A stretch of 59,710 nt of DNA, taken from positions 1 to 59,710 of the forward strand of contig NZ_JALXPE010000021.1 of assembly GCF_025143365.1 (NCBI RefSeq), read 5' to 3'. Of the stretch, positions 35,193-42,909 are shown piece after piece. A program made the position numbers and the translations under genes. Positions within the stretch are counted from its first letter, which is position 1, and the number at the start of each line of letters is the position of its first letter. Under the pieces are notes generated by a model. That model searched no databases, was not told the DNA's origin, and was given only the letters and a program-made list of their open reading frames with translations. Source of the stretch: Microbacterium sp. p3-SID336. Its GTDB lineage: Bacteria; Actinomycetota; Actinomycetes; Actinomycetales; Microbacteriaceae.

Positions 35193-37064
35193 ATGCAGTT
35201 CCACCACCACGGCTACGTGTCCGGAGACCCGCGCGTGCAGGACGCCGCAGGCATCGGCACCGACCGGCCCGCCGACCTGCCCGACGAGGTCGACGTGCTG
35301 ATCGTCGGCTCGGGCCCGGCCGGCATGCTGCTCGCCGCGCAGATGTCGCAGTACCCCGACATCTCCACGCGCCTCATCGAGAAGCGCGAGGGGCGGCTCG
35401 TGCTCGGCCAGGCCGACGGCATCCAGCCGCGCAGCGTCGAGACGTTCCAGGCGTTCGGCTTCGCCGAGCGCATCATCGCCGAGGCCTACAACATCGGCTG
35501 GATGAACTTCTGGGGCCCGGACCCCGACGATCGCAGCCGGATCGTCCGCACCTCCCGCACCGCCGACTACGCCTACGACATCTGCGAGTTCCCGCACCTG
35601 ATCGTGAACCAGGCCCGGGTGCTCGACTACTTCGCCGAGGCCGCCGTCAACGGTCCCGGCCGCATCAAGCCCGACTACGGAGTGGAGTTCCTCGGACTCA
35701 CCGTGCACGACGAGGGGGAGTACCCCGTCGAGGTGCGGGTGCGGTTCCTCGCCGGCGACCGCGCCGGCGAGGAGCGCACCATCCACGCCAAGTACGTCGC
35801 GGGGTGCGACGGTGCACGCAGCGGGGTACGCGAGGCCATCGGCCGCAAGCACGTGGGCGGCATCTCCGCGCACGCCTGGGGCGTCATGGACGTGCTCGTC
35901 AACACCGACTTCCCCGACTGGCGCACCAAGTGCGCGATCAACTCGGCCGCGGGCAACATCCTGCACATCCCGCGCGAGGGCGGCTACCTGAGCCGGATGT
36001 ACATCGACCTGGGCGAGGTCGCCGCGGACGACGACCACCGCGTGCGGCAGACCCCGATCGAGGAGATCATGCGCCGGGCCAACGAGATCCTGCACCCGTA
36101 CACGCTCGACGTGCGCGAGGTCGCCTGGCACAGCGTGTACGAGGTCGGCCACCGGGTCACCGACGGCTTCGACGACGTCGACGAGGGGGAGGAGCGCACG
36201 CCTCGCGTGTTCCTCACCGGCGACGCGTGCCACACGCACAGCGCCAAGGCCGGACAGGGCATGAACGTGTCGATGCAGGACGGCTTCAACCTCGGATGGA
36301 AGCTCGGCTCCGTGCTGAGCGGTCGTGCGCCCGAATCCCTGCTCGCGACCTACGGCGCGGAGCGTCGCCCCGTCGCGCAGCAGCTGATCGACTTCGACCG
36401 CGAGTGGTCGAGCCTCATGGCGCGCAAGCCGGAGGAGATCTCCGACCCCAACGACCTGGCCACGTACTACCTGGCGACGGCCGAGTTCCCGTCCGGGTTC
36501 ATGACGCAGTACACCGCGTCGATGATCATCGGCTCCGACGCGCACCAGGACCTCGCCGCGGGATACCCGCTCGGCAAGAGGTTCAAGTCGGCCGAGGTCG
36601 TGCGCGTGGGCGACGGCAACGTGATCCACCTGGGGCACCATGCCAAGGCCGACGGTCGCTGGCGCGTGTACGCCTTCGGCGACCGGACCGGAGAGGCGCT
36701 GGCCCGCTGGGCGGAGGCGGCCGCCCCGGTGTTCGCACGCTTCACCCCGGCCGACGCCGACGAGGACGCGGTGTTCGACGTGAAGGCCGTGTACCGGCAG
36801 CCGTTCGAAGAGGTCGAGGTCACGGCGGCTCCCGCGCTGTTCCAGCCGCAGACCGGCCCGTTCGGGCTCACCGACTGGGAGAAGGTGTACGCCGCGGGGC
36901 CGAGCAAGTGGTGCGCCACGGACATCTTCGAGGCGCGCGAGGTCTCCCGTGACGGGGCCGTCGTGGTGGTGCGTCCGGATCAGTACGTCGCGGCGATCCT
37001 GCCGCTCGACGGGGTGGAGGAGCTGTCCGGCTTCCTGGACGGCGCGCTGCTCCCCGCCCGCTGA
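35193..37064 (+). CDS. FAD-dependent aromatic monooxygenase (3-hydroxybenzoate 4-hydroxylase-like)
   Basis: A 623-aa flavin hydroxylase that uses NAD(P)H and O2 to add a ring hydroxyl. The dinucleotide loop VGSGPAG (about 38-44), the substrate-contact and FAD region GCDGARSGVREAIG, and GDACHTHSAKAGQGMN are typical; the C-terminal third is the thioredoxin-like Phe_hydrox_dim domain, ending in RPDQYVAAILPLDG. Length and ending closely resemble Comamonas MobA, giving protocatechuate from 3-hydroxybenzoate. Given the adjacent hpa genes and no hpaBC in the window, hydroxylation of a hydroxyphenylacetate to homoprotocatechuate is an alternative. ATG 35193 follows GGAAGGAA; the upstream ORF extension covers the operator and is not coding. 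Confidence 0.85.
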   Translation: MQFHHHGYVSGDPRVQDAAGIGTDRPADLPDEVDVLIVGSGPAGMLLAAQMSQYPDISTRLIEKREGRLVLGQADGIQPRSVETFQAFGFAERIIAEAYNIGWMNFWGPDPDDRSRIVRTSRTADYAYDICEFPHLIVNQARVLDYFAEAAVNGPGRIKPDYGVEFLGLTVHDEGEYPVEVRVRFLAGDRAGEERTIHAKYVAGCDGARSGVREAIGRKHVGGISAHAWGVMDVLVNTDFPDWRTKCAINSAAGNILHIPREGGYLSRMYIDLGEVAADDDHRVRQTPIEEIMRRANEILHPYTLDVREVAWHSVYEVGHRVTDGFDDVDEGEERTPRVFLTGDACHTHSAKAGQGMNVSMQDGFNLGWKLGSVLSGRAPESLLATYGAERRPVAQQLIDFDREWSSLMARKPEEISDPNDLATYYLATAEFPSGFMTQYTASMIIGSDAHQDLAAGYPLGKRFKSAEVVRVGDGNVIHLGHHAKADGRWRVYAFGDRTGEALARWAEAAAPVFARFTPADADEDAVFDVKAVYRQPFEEVEVTAAPALFQPQTGPFGLTDWEKVYAAGPSKWCATDIFEAREVSRDGAVVVVRPDQYVAAILPLDGVEELSGFLDGALLPAR

Positions 37065-37130
37065 CTCGGGGCTCCGCCGGTCGCGCGTCCCCGCGACGGT
37101 GCCTGTGGTGCCATTTCCCCCTGCGGTGAG

Positions 37131-37248
37131 GGAGATCGCACGACGTGAAGGAGTTCGCACGGCTTGAAGGAGTTCGCACGAACGGAAGGAGCGGGTGGCG
37201 GGATCTCTCCTTCATGGTGAGAGATCTCCTTCGTGTTGAGAGAACTCC
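37131..37248. repeat. Two facing 19-bp repeat arrays
   Basis: First array: GGAG-led units at 37131, 37150, 37169 and 37188, exact 19-bp period, consensus GGAGTTCGCACGGCTTGAA. Second array: CTCC-led units at 37207, 37226 and 37245, also 19 bp, each with upstream TTGAGAGA-type sequence. The two are roughly reverse complements (GGAGATC against GATCTCC, GGAGTTC against GAACTCC), so the 118 bp can fold into a long hairpin or bind a protein in both orientations. No coding potential is evident. It occupies the 288-bp gap between the monooxygenase and the ABC operon. Confidence 0.8.
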
Positions 37249-37277
37249 TACCGGTTGAGAGCTGGCCGACTCTCCAG

Positions 37278-37297
37278 CGCATGACACGTGTCATGCG
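37278..37297. promoter_or_regulatory. Perfect 20-bp palindrome before the ABC-exporter operon
   Basis: CGCATGACAC followed directly by its reverse complement, 56 bp before the ATP-binding gene. Strict symmetry and length fit a TetR- or MarR-type operator; a second copy of the half GATGACAC follows at 37303. No TetR gene is adjacent. Confidence 0.6.
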
Positions 37298-37352
37298 GAG
37301 GAGATGACACCGGCCTCCGGCGCCGACACCACCGCGCCGCGAGGCTGGAGTC

Positions 37353-38327
37353 ATGGATGAGACCTCAGCGGGCGGCACGGCGACACGCGTCGCGCCCCGC
37401 CCCACACCCGAACCCCCGCAGGAGCCCCCGGTCGTGCTGGAGCTGCACGACGTGCGGCGCCACTTCGGCAGCGGCGACCGGCGCGTGCAGGCCGTCGACG
37501 GCGTGGACCTGACGATCCGTCGCGGCGAGGTCGTCGCGCTGCTCGGTCCCAACGGCGCCGGCAAGACCACCACGCTCGACATGCTGCTCGGACTCACCGC
37601 GCCCAGCAGCGGCACCGTGCGCGTGCTCGGTGTCGCGCCAGACCGTGCGACCGCGAGCGGTGCGATCGGTGCGGTGCTGCAGACGGGCGGGCTGCTGGGC
37701 GACCTCACGGTCGGCGAGACCGTGCGCCTCATCGCCTCGCTCCATGGCGCCGAGGCCCTGTCCAGGGTGCCGGAGGTGATGGTCCGCGCCGACCTCGCCG
37801 GGCTCGCGCGCCGCCGCGTCGCGAAGTGCTCGGGCGGGGAGCAGCAGCGCGTGAAGTTCGCGCTCGCCATGGTCTCCGACCCGGACATCCTGGTGCTCGA
37901 CGAGCCGACCGCGGGGATGGACGTGACGGCGCGCCGCCACTTCTGGGACGTCATGCGCGCGGACGCCGACGCGGGCCGCACCATCGTCTTCGCCACCCAC
38001 TACCTGGAGGAGGCGGAGCAGTTCGCGCGGCGGACCGTGGTCATGCACCGCGGCACCGTCGTCGCGGATGCGCCGACCGCCCTGCTCCGAGCGAGTCTGG
38101 GCGAACGGACCGTCTCCGCGACGGTGCCCGCGACCGGCGAAGAACTCGTCGCCCGGGTCGCCCTGATCGATGGCGTGTCCGGAGCACGGCTCGACGGCGA
38201 TCGGCTCACCCTGCGAGCCACCGATTCCGATGCCGTCGCCCAGCTGCTGCTCGACAGCGGCGCGCACGATCTGGAGATCGCCGCCCCCACGCTCGAGACC
38301 GCCTTCACCGCTCTCACGGAGGATTGA
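37353..38327 (+). CDS. ABC-2 exporter ATP-binding protein
   Basis: Energises export through the next gene's membrane protein. 324 aa: an acidic/Pro-rich N-terminus (1-27), then the nucleotide-binding domain with Walker A GPNGAGKTT (65-73), signature CSGGEQQR (159-166) with Cys in place of the usual Leu, Walker B ILVLDEP (179-185) and switch His in FATHYLEEAE. The C-terminal about 80 residues are the small domain typical of DrrA/CcmA-type exporters. ATG 37353 follows GGAG. Only one base separates it from the permease. Substrate could be a drug or lipid; a DesKR-like two-component pair follows, as in many bacterial drug- or membrane-stress exporters. Confidence 0.92.
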   Translation: MDETSAGGTATRVAPRPTPEPPQEPPVVLELHDVRRHFGSGDRRVQAVDGVDLTIRRGEVVALLGPNGAGKTTTLDMLLGLTAPSSGTVRVLGVAPDRATASGAIGAVLQTGGLLGDLTVGETVRLIASLHGAEALSRVPEVMVRADLAGLARRRVAKCSGGEQQRVKFALAMVSDPDILVLDEPTAGMDVTARRHFWDVMRADADAGRTIVFATHYLEEAEQFARRTVVMHRGTVVADAPTALLRASLGERTVSATVPATGEELVARVALIDGVSGARLDGDRLTLRATDSDAVAQLLLDSGAHDLEIAAPTLETAFTALTED

Positions 38328-38328
38328 C

Positions 38329-39084
38329 ATGACCATCTCGTCGACCATGCTGCGCATCGAGGGCGTGCGCCAGCTGCGCAACCCCTACACGCTCGCATTC
38401 ACCCTGGCCATGCCGGTCGCCATGTACCTGCTGTTCGGGGCGGGGATGGGGTACGGCTCGTTGTCCGCGGGGAACGGCAACGTCTCGTTCTACGTCATGA
38501 CCTCGATGGCGGCATACGGCACCGCGGTGGCCATGAGCTCGCTCACCTCGCTCGCCGCGACCGAGGCGAAGCAGGGCTGGGGGCGCCAGCTGGCGATGAC
38601 CCCCCTCACCACCGCCGGGTACGCGGTGACGAAGCTGCTGACGGCGGTGACGTTCGCGGCGCTCGCGCTGGGGGCGGTGTTCGTCGCCGGGGCGCTCACC
38701 GGGGCGCAGGCGGACGACGCGTGGCGGTGGGCGGCCACGGCGGGCATCATCCTGAGCATCGGGCTGATGTACGGGCTGTTCGGGCTGGGGGTCGGGTTGT
38801 TCTTCAGCTCGGACTCGGCGGCGGCGCTCGCCTCGATCTCGATGACGTTCTTCGCGTTCTTCGGCAACGTCTTCATGCCGCTCGACGGCGTCATGCTGGA
38901 CATCGCCCGCTTCACGCCGCTGTACGGCTTCGTCGCGCTGAGGCGCTGGCCGCTCACCGAGGGCGTCCTCACGACGGGCCAGACGGATCCGCTGTGGGCC
39001 CTGTTCCTGAACGTGGCCGTGTGGCTGGCGGTGTTCGCGGTGCTCGTGATGCTGGGTGTCCGCCGCTCGCGGTCCCGCCAGTGA
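38329..39084 (+). CDS. ABC-2 type permease
   Basis: A 251-aa membrane protein with six predicted helices and the ABC-2 permease pattern: a cytoplasmic N-terminal amphipathic segment (LRIEGVRQLRNPYTLAF), paired helices around 100-180, and a re-entrant FPN/FMPLDG segment before the last helix (FFGNVFMPLDGVMLDIARFTP). The true start is ATG 38329, since the longer frame lies in the ATPase gene. It pairs with the ATP-binding gene one base upstream to make a full exporter as a heterotetramer of two subunits each. Confidence 0.9.
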   Translation: MTISSTMLRIEGVRQLRNPYTLAFTLAMPVAMYLLFGAGMGYGSLSAGNGNVSFYVMTSMAAYGTAVAMSSLTSLAATEAKQGWGRQLAMTPLTTAGYAVTKLLTAVTFAALALGAVFVAGALTGAQADDAWRWAATAGIILSIGLMYGLFGLGVGLFFSSDSAAALASISMTFFAFFGNVFMPLDGVMLDIARFTPLYGFVALRRWPLTEGVLTTGQTDPLWALFLNVAVWLAVFAVLVMLGVRRSRSRQ

Positions 39085-39113
39085 CCCGCGTGCGGCGACA
39101 GTAGGTTGGATCC

Positions 39114-40439
39114 ATGACGCAGCACGAACACGGGGAGTCCGCCGGCGCGACGGCGGACTCCCCGGCCGCGCGGTTCGCCGCCGACAGTTCGCAGACGCCT
39201 TCGGACGGCGCCGGGCCAGACGGATCGCGGACGTCCGCGGGCGGGTTCGGGTCAGAGGGATCGTGGACGCCTGCGGGCGGGTCCGGGTCGGACGGATCGC
39301 GGGCGCCTGCGGGCGGGTCCGCGTCAGACGGGTCCCGGACACCTGCGGATCGCGCCGCTCGCGCCACCGGGAAGGATCCGTGGGCGCGCTTCGGCTGGGT
39401 GATGGCCGTGATCTGGCTCGTGTTCCTGGTGTATCCGGTGGTCGTGCTGCTCGACTCGCCGGCGGAGACCCGATGGGTGGTCGTCGGCTGGGTCGCGCTC
39501 GTCGCGTTCATCGTCCTCTACGTGACCGGTTTCCTGCACGGTCTGCGCGGCGGGGGCGGACTCGGCCGTCCGCCGACGACGCGCCAGTGGATCACGTTCG
39601 GTGCGCTGAACGTCTGTGCGCTGGCGACCGTTCCCGCGGTCGGCGGATCGGCCATGAGCTTCCTGCCGTTCATCATGTCCTTCGCGTCTTACGGGCTGAC
39701 GCGCACGTGGCACTGGATCACGACCGTCGGCGCCGGCCTCGTCGCCGCCGGGTGCGTGCTGCTCATCCCCGGGAACCTCCCGTATCTCTCGGTGCTGGCG
39801 ATCGTCGCCCTGCTCGGGGTCGTCAACACGGTGTCGACCTGGCTCATCCTGCGCTCGGCGGAGGCCGAGCGTCTGGGCCTGGAGCTGGCGACCAGCGAGG
39901 GGCGCGAGGCGGTGGCGCGCGACGTGCACGACCTGATCGGCCACTCGCTGACCGTCGTGGGCCTGAAGGCGCAGCTGGTGCGACGGCTGATGGACGACGA
40001 CCCCGCCAGGGCGAAGGCCGAGCTGGCCGACATCGAGCGGCTGACGGCCGAGGCGATCGCCGGTGTGCGGCAGACCGTCGCGGGCGCGCGGGCGACGACG
40101 CTCGTCGAGCAGCTCGCCCTCACCGCGGACTCGTTGCGCGCGGCCGACATCGCGCTCACGGTCGAGGGAGGGCCGGATGCGCTGTCGCCCGCGCAGGCGA
40201 TCACCGCGAGCTGGATCCTGCGGGAGGCCACGACGAACACGCTGCGTCATTCGGGGGCGGCAGCCGTCCGGGTGCGGATCGCACCGGGGAGGCTCGTCGT
40301 CGAGGACGACGGGGCCGGGATCGGCGACGGCGAGGGCAACGGGATCCGCAGCATGCGCGAACGGGCCTCGGCGGCGGGTGCACGGTTCGCGGTGGGGCGC
40401 GCCGACGCGGCGGGCACGAAGGTGGAGGTGACCTGGTGA
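39114..40439 (+). CDS. DesK-like sensor histidine kinase
   Basis: 441 aa. Residues about 30-80 form a low-complexity Gly/Ser/Asp region made of four 12-residue repeats, followed by five predicted helices (about 92-245). The HisKA_3 dimerisation domain has the phosphoacceptor H272 in ARDVHDLIGHSL, and the HATPase domain shows N-box TTNTLRHSGA, G1-box DDGAGIGDG and a short G2 (GNGIRSMRERA). Such NarL/DesK kinases usually sense membrane or cell-envelope state. The response regulator gene starts within its last codons (GTGA overlap). The exporter upstream is the probable target. Confidence 0.92.
   Translation: MTQHEHGESAGATADSPAARFAADSSQTPSDGAGPDGSRTSAGGFGSEGSWTPAGGSGSDGSRAPAGGSASDGSRTPADRAARATGKDPWARFGWVMAVIWLVFLVYPVVVLLDSPAETRWVVVGWVALVAFIVLYVTGFLHGLRGGGGLGRPPTTRQWITFGALNVCALATVPAVGGSAMSFLPFIMSFASYGLTRTWHWITTVGAGLVAAGCVLLIPGNLPYLSVLAIVALLGVVNTVSTWLILRSAEAERLGLELATSEGREAVARDVHDLIGHSLTVVGLKAQLVRRLMDDDPARAKAELADIERLTAEAIAGVRQTVAGARATTLVEQLALTADSLRAADIALTVEGGPDALSPAQAITASWILREATTNTLRHSGAAAVRVRIAPGRLVVEDDGAGIGDGEGNGIRSMRERASAAGARFAVGRADAAGTKVEVTW
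39212..39349. repeat. 36-bp coding minisatellite in the kinase N-terminus
   Basis: Four units at 36-bp spacing (39212, 39248, 39284, 39320) encode a 12-residue GSDGSR-xPAGG-type repeat ahead of the first membrane helix. Period is a multiple of three, so length changes would stay in frame. Confidence 0.85.
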
Positions 40440-41059
40440 GCGCGGAACGGGAGAGCATCCGGCTGCTGATCGCCGACGACCAGGCACTCGTCCGGGGAGC
40501 GCTCGGTGCGCTGCTCGACCTGGAGCCGGACCTGACCGTGAGCGGCCTGGCGTCGGACGGTGCGGAGGCGCTGCGACTGGCGGAGGAGCTGCGTCCGGAC
40601 GTGTGCCTGATGGACATCCAGATGCCCGACGTGGACGGGGTGGAGGCGACGCGGCGCATCCGGGAGCGGAGCCCCGGCACCCGGGTGCTGATCGTGACGA
40701 CGTTCGCCCGACCCGGCTACCTGCGGGCGGCTCTCGATGCGGGAGCGAGCGGCTTCCTCGTGAAGGACACCCCGGCGGAGCAGCTCGCCGACGCGGTGCG
40801 TCGCGTGCACTCCGGACTCCGGGTGCTGGACCCCGTGCTCGCCGAGGAGAGCCTGTTCGACGGCGCGAACCCCCTGAGCGACCGCGAGCGGCAGGTGCTG
40901 CGGCTCGCGGCGGACGGTCGCTCCGCGGCGGCCATCGCGGCAGAGGTGTTCCTGTCGGCCGGCACTGTCCGAAACCATCTCTCCGCGGCGATCGGGAAGA
41001 CCGGGGCGGACAACCGGGCGCAGGCGGTGCGCGTCGCCGTGGACAAGGGCTGGCTCTGA
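40436..41059 (+). CDS. NarL/DesR-like response regulator
   Basis: A 207-aa two-domain regulator: receiver domain with acidic pair ADDQ near residue 15, phosphoacceptor D60 in CLMDIQMP, and conserved Lys in FLVKDTPAE; then a LuxR-type HTH at about 145-205 (LSDRERQVLRLAADGRSAAAIAAEVFLSAGTVRNHLS). Translation starts at GTG 40436, overlapping the kinase stop by 4 bp. Partner of the kinase directly upstream; the exporter genes are the likely target. No gene or clear hairpin follows for 220 bp. Confidence 0.94.
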   Translation: MSAERESIRLLIADDQALVRGALGALLDLEPDLTVSGLASDGAEALRLAEELRPDVCLMDIQMPDVDGVEATRRIRERSPGTRVLIVTTFARPGYLRAALDAGASGFLVKDTPAEQLADAVRRVHSGLRVLDPVLAEESLFDGANPLSDRERQVLRLAADGRSAAAIAAEVFLSAGTVRNHLSAAIGKTGADNRAQAVRVAVDKGWL

Positions 41060-41282
41060 CGGACGGGCCCGCCGTGAGCCGAGGAGCGATCACGTCCGGC
41101 TGAGGTTCGCACCGGGTCGGGCGGGGGGACCGGGTCGGCCAGCGCCGGGAGCCCCGTGCCGCTGACGGGAGGGGCTGCCGGGGCCTGCCGGAGGGTGCTG
41201 TCGGGCGACGCTGGCCCGATGTCGGTGGGCGGGCGTACGGTGACCCCGACGGGCGACGACGCCCGAGCAGGAGGAGTGCGCG

Positions 41283-41663
41283 ATGGACTGGAAGATCGAG
41301 CTCATCTTCGTCCCGGTCTCGGATGTGGACAGGGCGAAGGAGTTCTACACGAGGATCGGATTCAACCCCGACCACGATCATGTGCCCTACGAGGGGTTGC
41401 GGTTCGTGCAGATGACCCCGCCGGGTTCTGCCTGCTCGATCGCCTTCGGCACCGGGATGGGCACGGGGCTCGAGCCCGGGCAGCAGAACACCATCCAGGT
41501 CGTGGTGCCCGATGCCGACGAAGCGCTGGCGCACCTGCGCGGGCTCGGGGTCGCGGCCGAGGGCGTCGATGAGCAGGACTGGGGGAGATTCGTGCGCTTC
41601 GACGACCCCGACGGCAACACCTGGACCCTGCAGCAGATCCCGGACTACGGCGCGCAGAGCTGA
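41283..41663 (+). CDS. VOC-family protein (glyoxalase/bleomycin-resistance fold)
   Basis: A 126-aa protein with two beta-alpha-beta-beta-beta modules. Typical opening IELIFVPVSDVDRAKEFYTRIGF and closing RFVRFDDPDGNTWTLQQIP are present. Only one copy of a possible metal-binding His/Glu set is apparent, so it may be an antibiotic-binding, isomerase or glyoxalase-like protein; the substrate is not readable. Monocistronic; a 14-bp minisatellite begins just after it. The 223 bp before it hold no gene that I can support. Confidence 0.8.
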   Translation: MDWKIELIFVPVSDVDRAKEFYTRIGFNPDHDHVPYEGLRFVQMTPPGSACSIAFGTGMGTGLEPGQQNTIQVVVPDADEALAHLRGLGVAAEGVDEQDWGRFVRFDDPDGNTWTLQQIPDYGAQS

Positions 41664-41690
41664 CACCGCACGGTGGCGGGCGGCGCCGGG

Positions 41691-41843
41691 TGGGTGGCCC
41701 GGGGCGGGTGGCCCGGGGCGGGTGACGCCGGGCGGGTGACGCCGGGCGGGTGACGCCGGGCGGGTGACGCCGGACGGGTGGCGCCGGGCGGGTGGCGCGG
41801 GGCGGGTGACGCGGGGCGGGTGACGCGGGGCGGGTGGCGCGGG
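41691..41843. repeat. G-rich 14-bp minisatellite
   Basis: Eleven tandem copies of a 14-bp unit, CGGGTGACGCCGGG and variants, at exact 14-bp spacing from 41691 to 41831. Runs of three or four G per unit give potential to form G-quadruplexes on the plus strand. It fills the gap between convergent VOC and PhzF genes and ends 2 bp before the PhzF stop codon. Confidence 0.9.
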
Positions 41844-41844
41844 C

Positions 41845-42693
41845 TCAGCCGATGCGCGTCGCGCCGCCCGACACGATGATGCCGCCCGTGGCGGGGATGG
41901 TCACGCGCAGCTCGCTCGGCCGTCCGACGTGAGCGCCCTGACGGATCCGGACGGCATCGCCGGGGAACCCCTGGTCGCGCAGGTAGGCCCCGACGGACGC
42001 CGCTGCCGAGCCCGTCGCCGGGTCTTCGGTGATGCGCCCGACCGGGAACAGGTTCCTGGCCTCGATGTCGCCAGGGTCGTCTGCGTGCAGCACGGTCACG
42101 GTGCCGAGCCAGCCCTGTTCGCGCATGAGCTCTGCGACCTCGGCCGGCGCGAAGCGGAACTGGTGGAACAGCTCGCGGTCGCCCAGGAACACGATCGGGT
42201 GCCAGTTGCCCGCGAAGGCCTCGCGCACCGGGAACCGGGGGTCCACATCGGCGGCCGTCGCACCGAGCAGGGCGAGCAGCCGGTCGCGCGTGGCCGGGGC
42301 GAGGTCACGCACCGCGGGCTCCACGCTCGTGAAGGCCACCGTGACGCGACCGTCCGCGTCGGCGAACGACTCCATCGTGACGGACCCCGCCGGGGTGTCG
42401 AACACCACGGTGCCCGGTCCGTCGCGTTCGGCGAGGGCCACGGCGGTCGCCACGGTCGCGTGCCCGCAGAATGGGACCTCGGCCCCCGGGGACCAGTAGC
42501 GCACCGTGAAGCGGGCGCTGTCGTGTTCTGCTCCGGTCAGGAACGCGGTCTCCGAGAAGCCGACCTCGGCCGCGATCCGCTGCATCTCCGCATCGTCGAG
42601 CCCTGCGGCGTCGAGCACGACCCCCGCAGGGTTGCCGCCGTCCGGTACCGCGGCAAACGCGCTGTAGCGCAGGATCTCGGGAGCGACCGTCAT
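41845..42693 (-). CDS. PhzF-family isomerase/epimerase-like protein
   Basis: A 282-aa protein of the diaminopimelate-epimerase fold. Family hallmarks: SAFAAVPDGGNPAGVV, the catalytic Glu E48 in VGFSETAFL, RYWSPGAEVPFCGHATVATA, and EDPATGSAAASVGAYL. Relatives range from the phenazine synthesis isomerase PhzF to proteins of unknown substrate; with no other phz genes nearby a phenazine role is unlikely. It ends against the minisatellite and starts next to a duplicated segment. Cytosolic. Confidence 0.9.
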   Translation of the reverse strand: MTVAPEILRYSAFAAVPDGGNPAGVVLDAAGLDDAEMQRIAAEVGFSETAFLTGAEHDSARFTVRYWSPGAEVPFCGHATVATAVALAERDGPGTVVFDTPAGSVTMESFADADGRVTVAFTSVEPAVRDLAPATRDRLLALLGATAADVDPRFPVREAFAGNWHPIVFLGDRELFHQFRFAPAEVAELMREQGWLGTVTVLHADDPGDIEARNLFPVGRITEDPATGSAAASVGAYLRDQGFPGDAVRIRQGAHVGRPSELRVTIPATGGIIVSGGATRIG

Positions 42694-42720
42694 GCGGCGA
42701 GCCTAGCGGTGCGGGCCCCC

Positions 42721-42909
42721 AGGAGGTCACGCCGGGGTCTCGCTCTTGCGCGGCGCGCAGGGGCGGGCACCGGTGCGAGCTCACGCGGCGCCTCTCCTGC
42801 GGGCGCAGCGCGATCAGGAGTCACACCGGGGTCTCGGTCTCGCGCGGCGCGCAGGGGCGGGCGCCGGTACGAGTTCACGCGGCGCCTCTCCTGGGGGCGC
42901 GGCGCGATC
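42721..42909. repeat. Tandem ~94-bp duplication including a gene 3-prime end
   Basis: Two highly similar units (42721-42815 and 42816-42909), beginning AGGAG, and a third partial copy starting at 42910 that is the last 20 bases of the ThDP-enzyme gene including its stop. On the minus strand each junction has CTCCTG pairing with CAGGAG across a GC-rich loop, a terminator-like hairpin that includes the stop codon. Confidence 0.8.

Noticed and set aside
41060..41282. Small gene between the response regulator and VOC protein
   Set aside because: No frame with a ribosome site and plausible composition; treated as non-coding.
41845..42693. Phenazine biosynthesis gene phzF
   Set aside because: No other phz genes are present; the fold family is broad, so only a family-level call is given.
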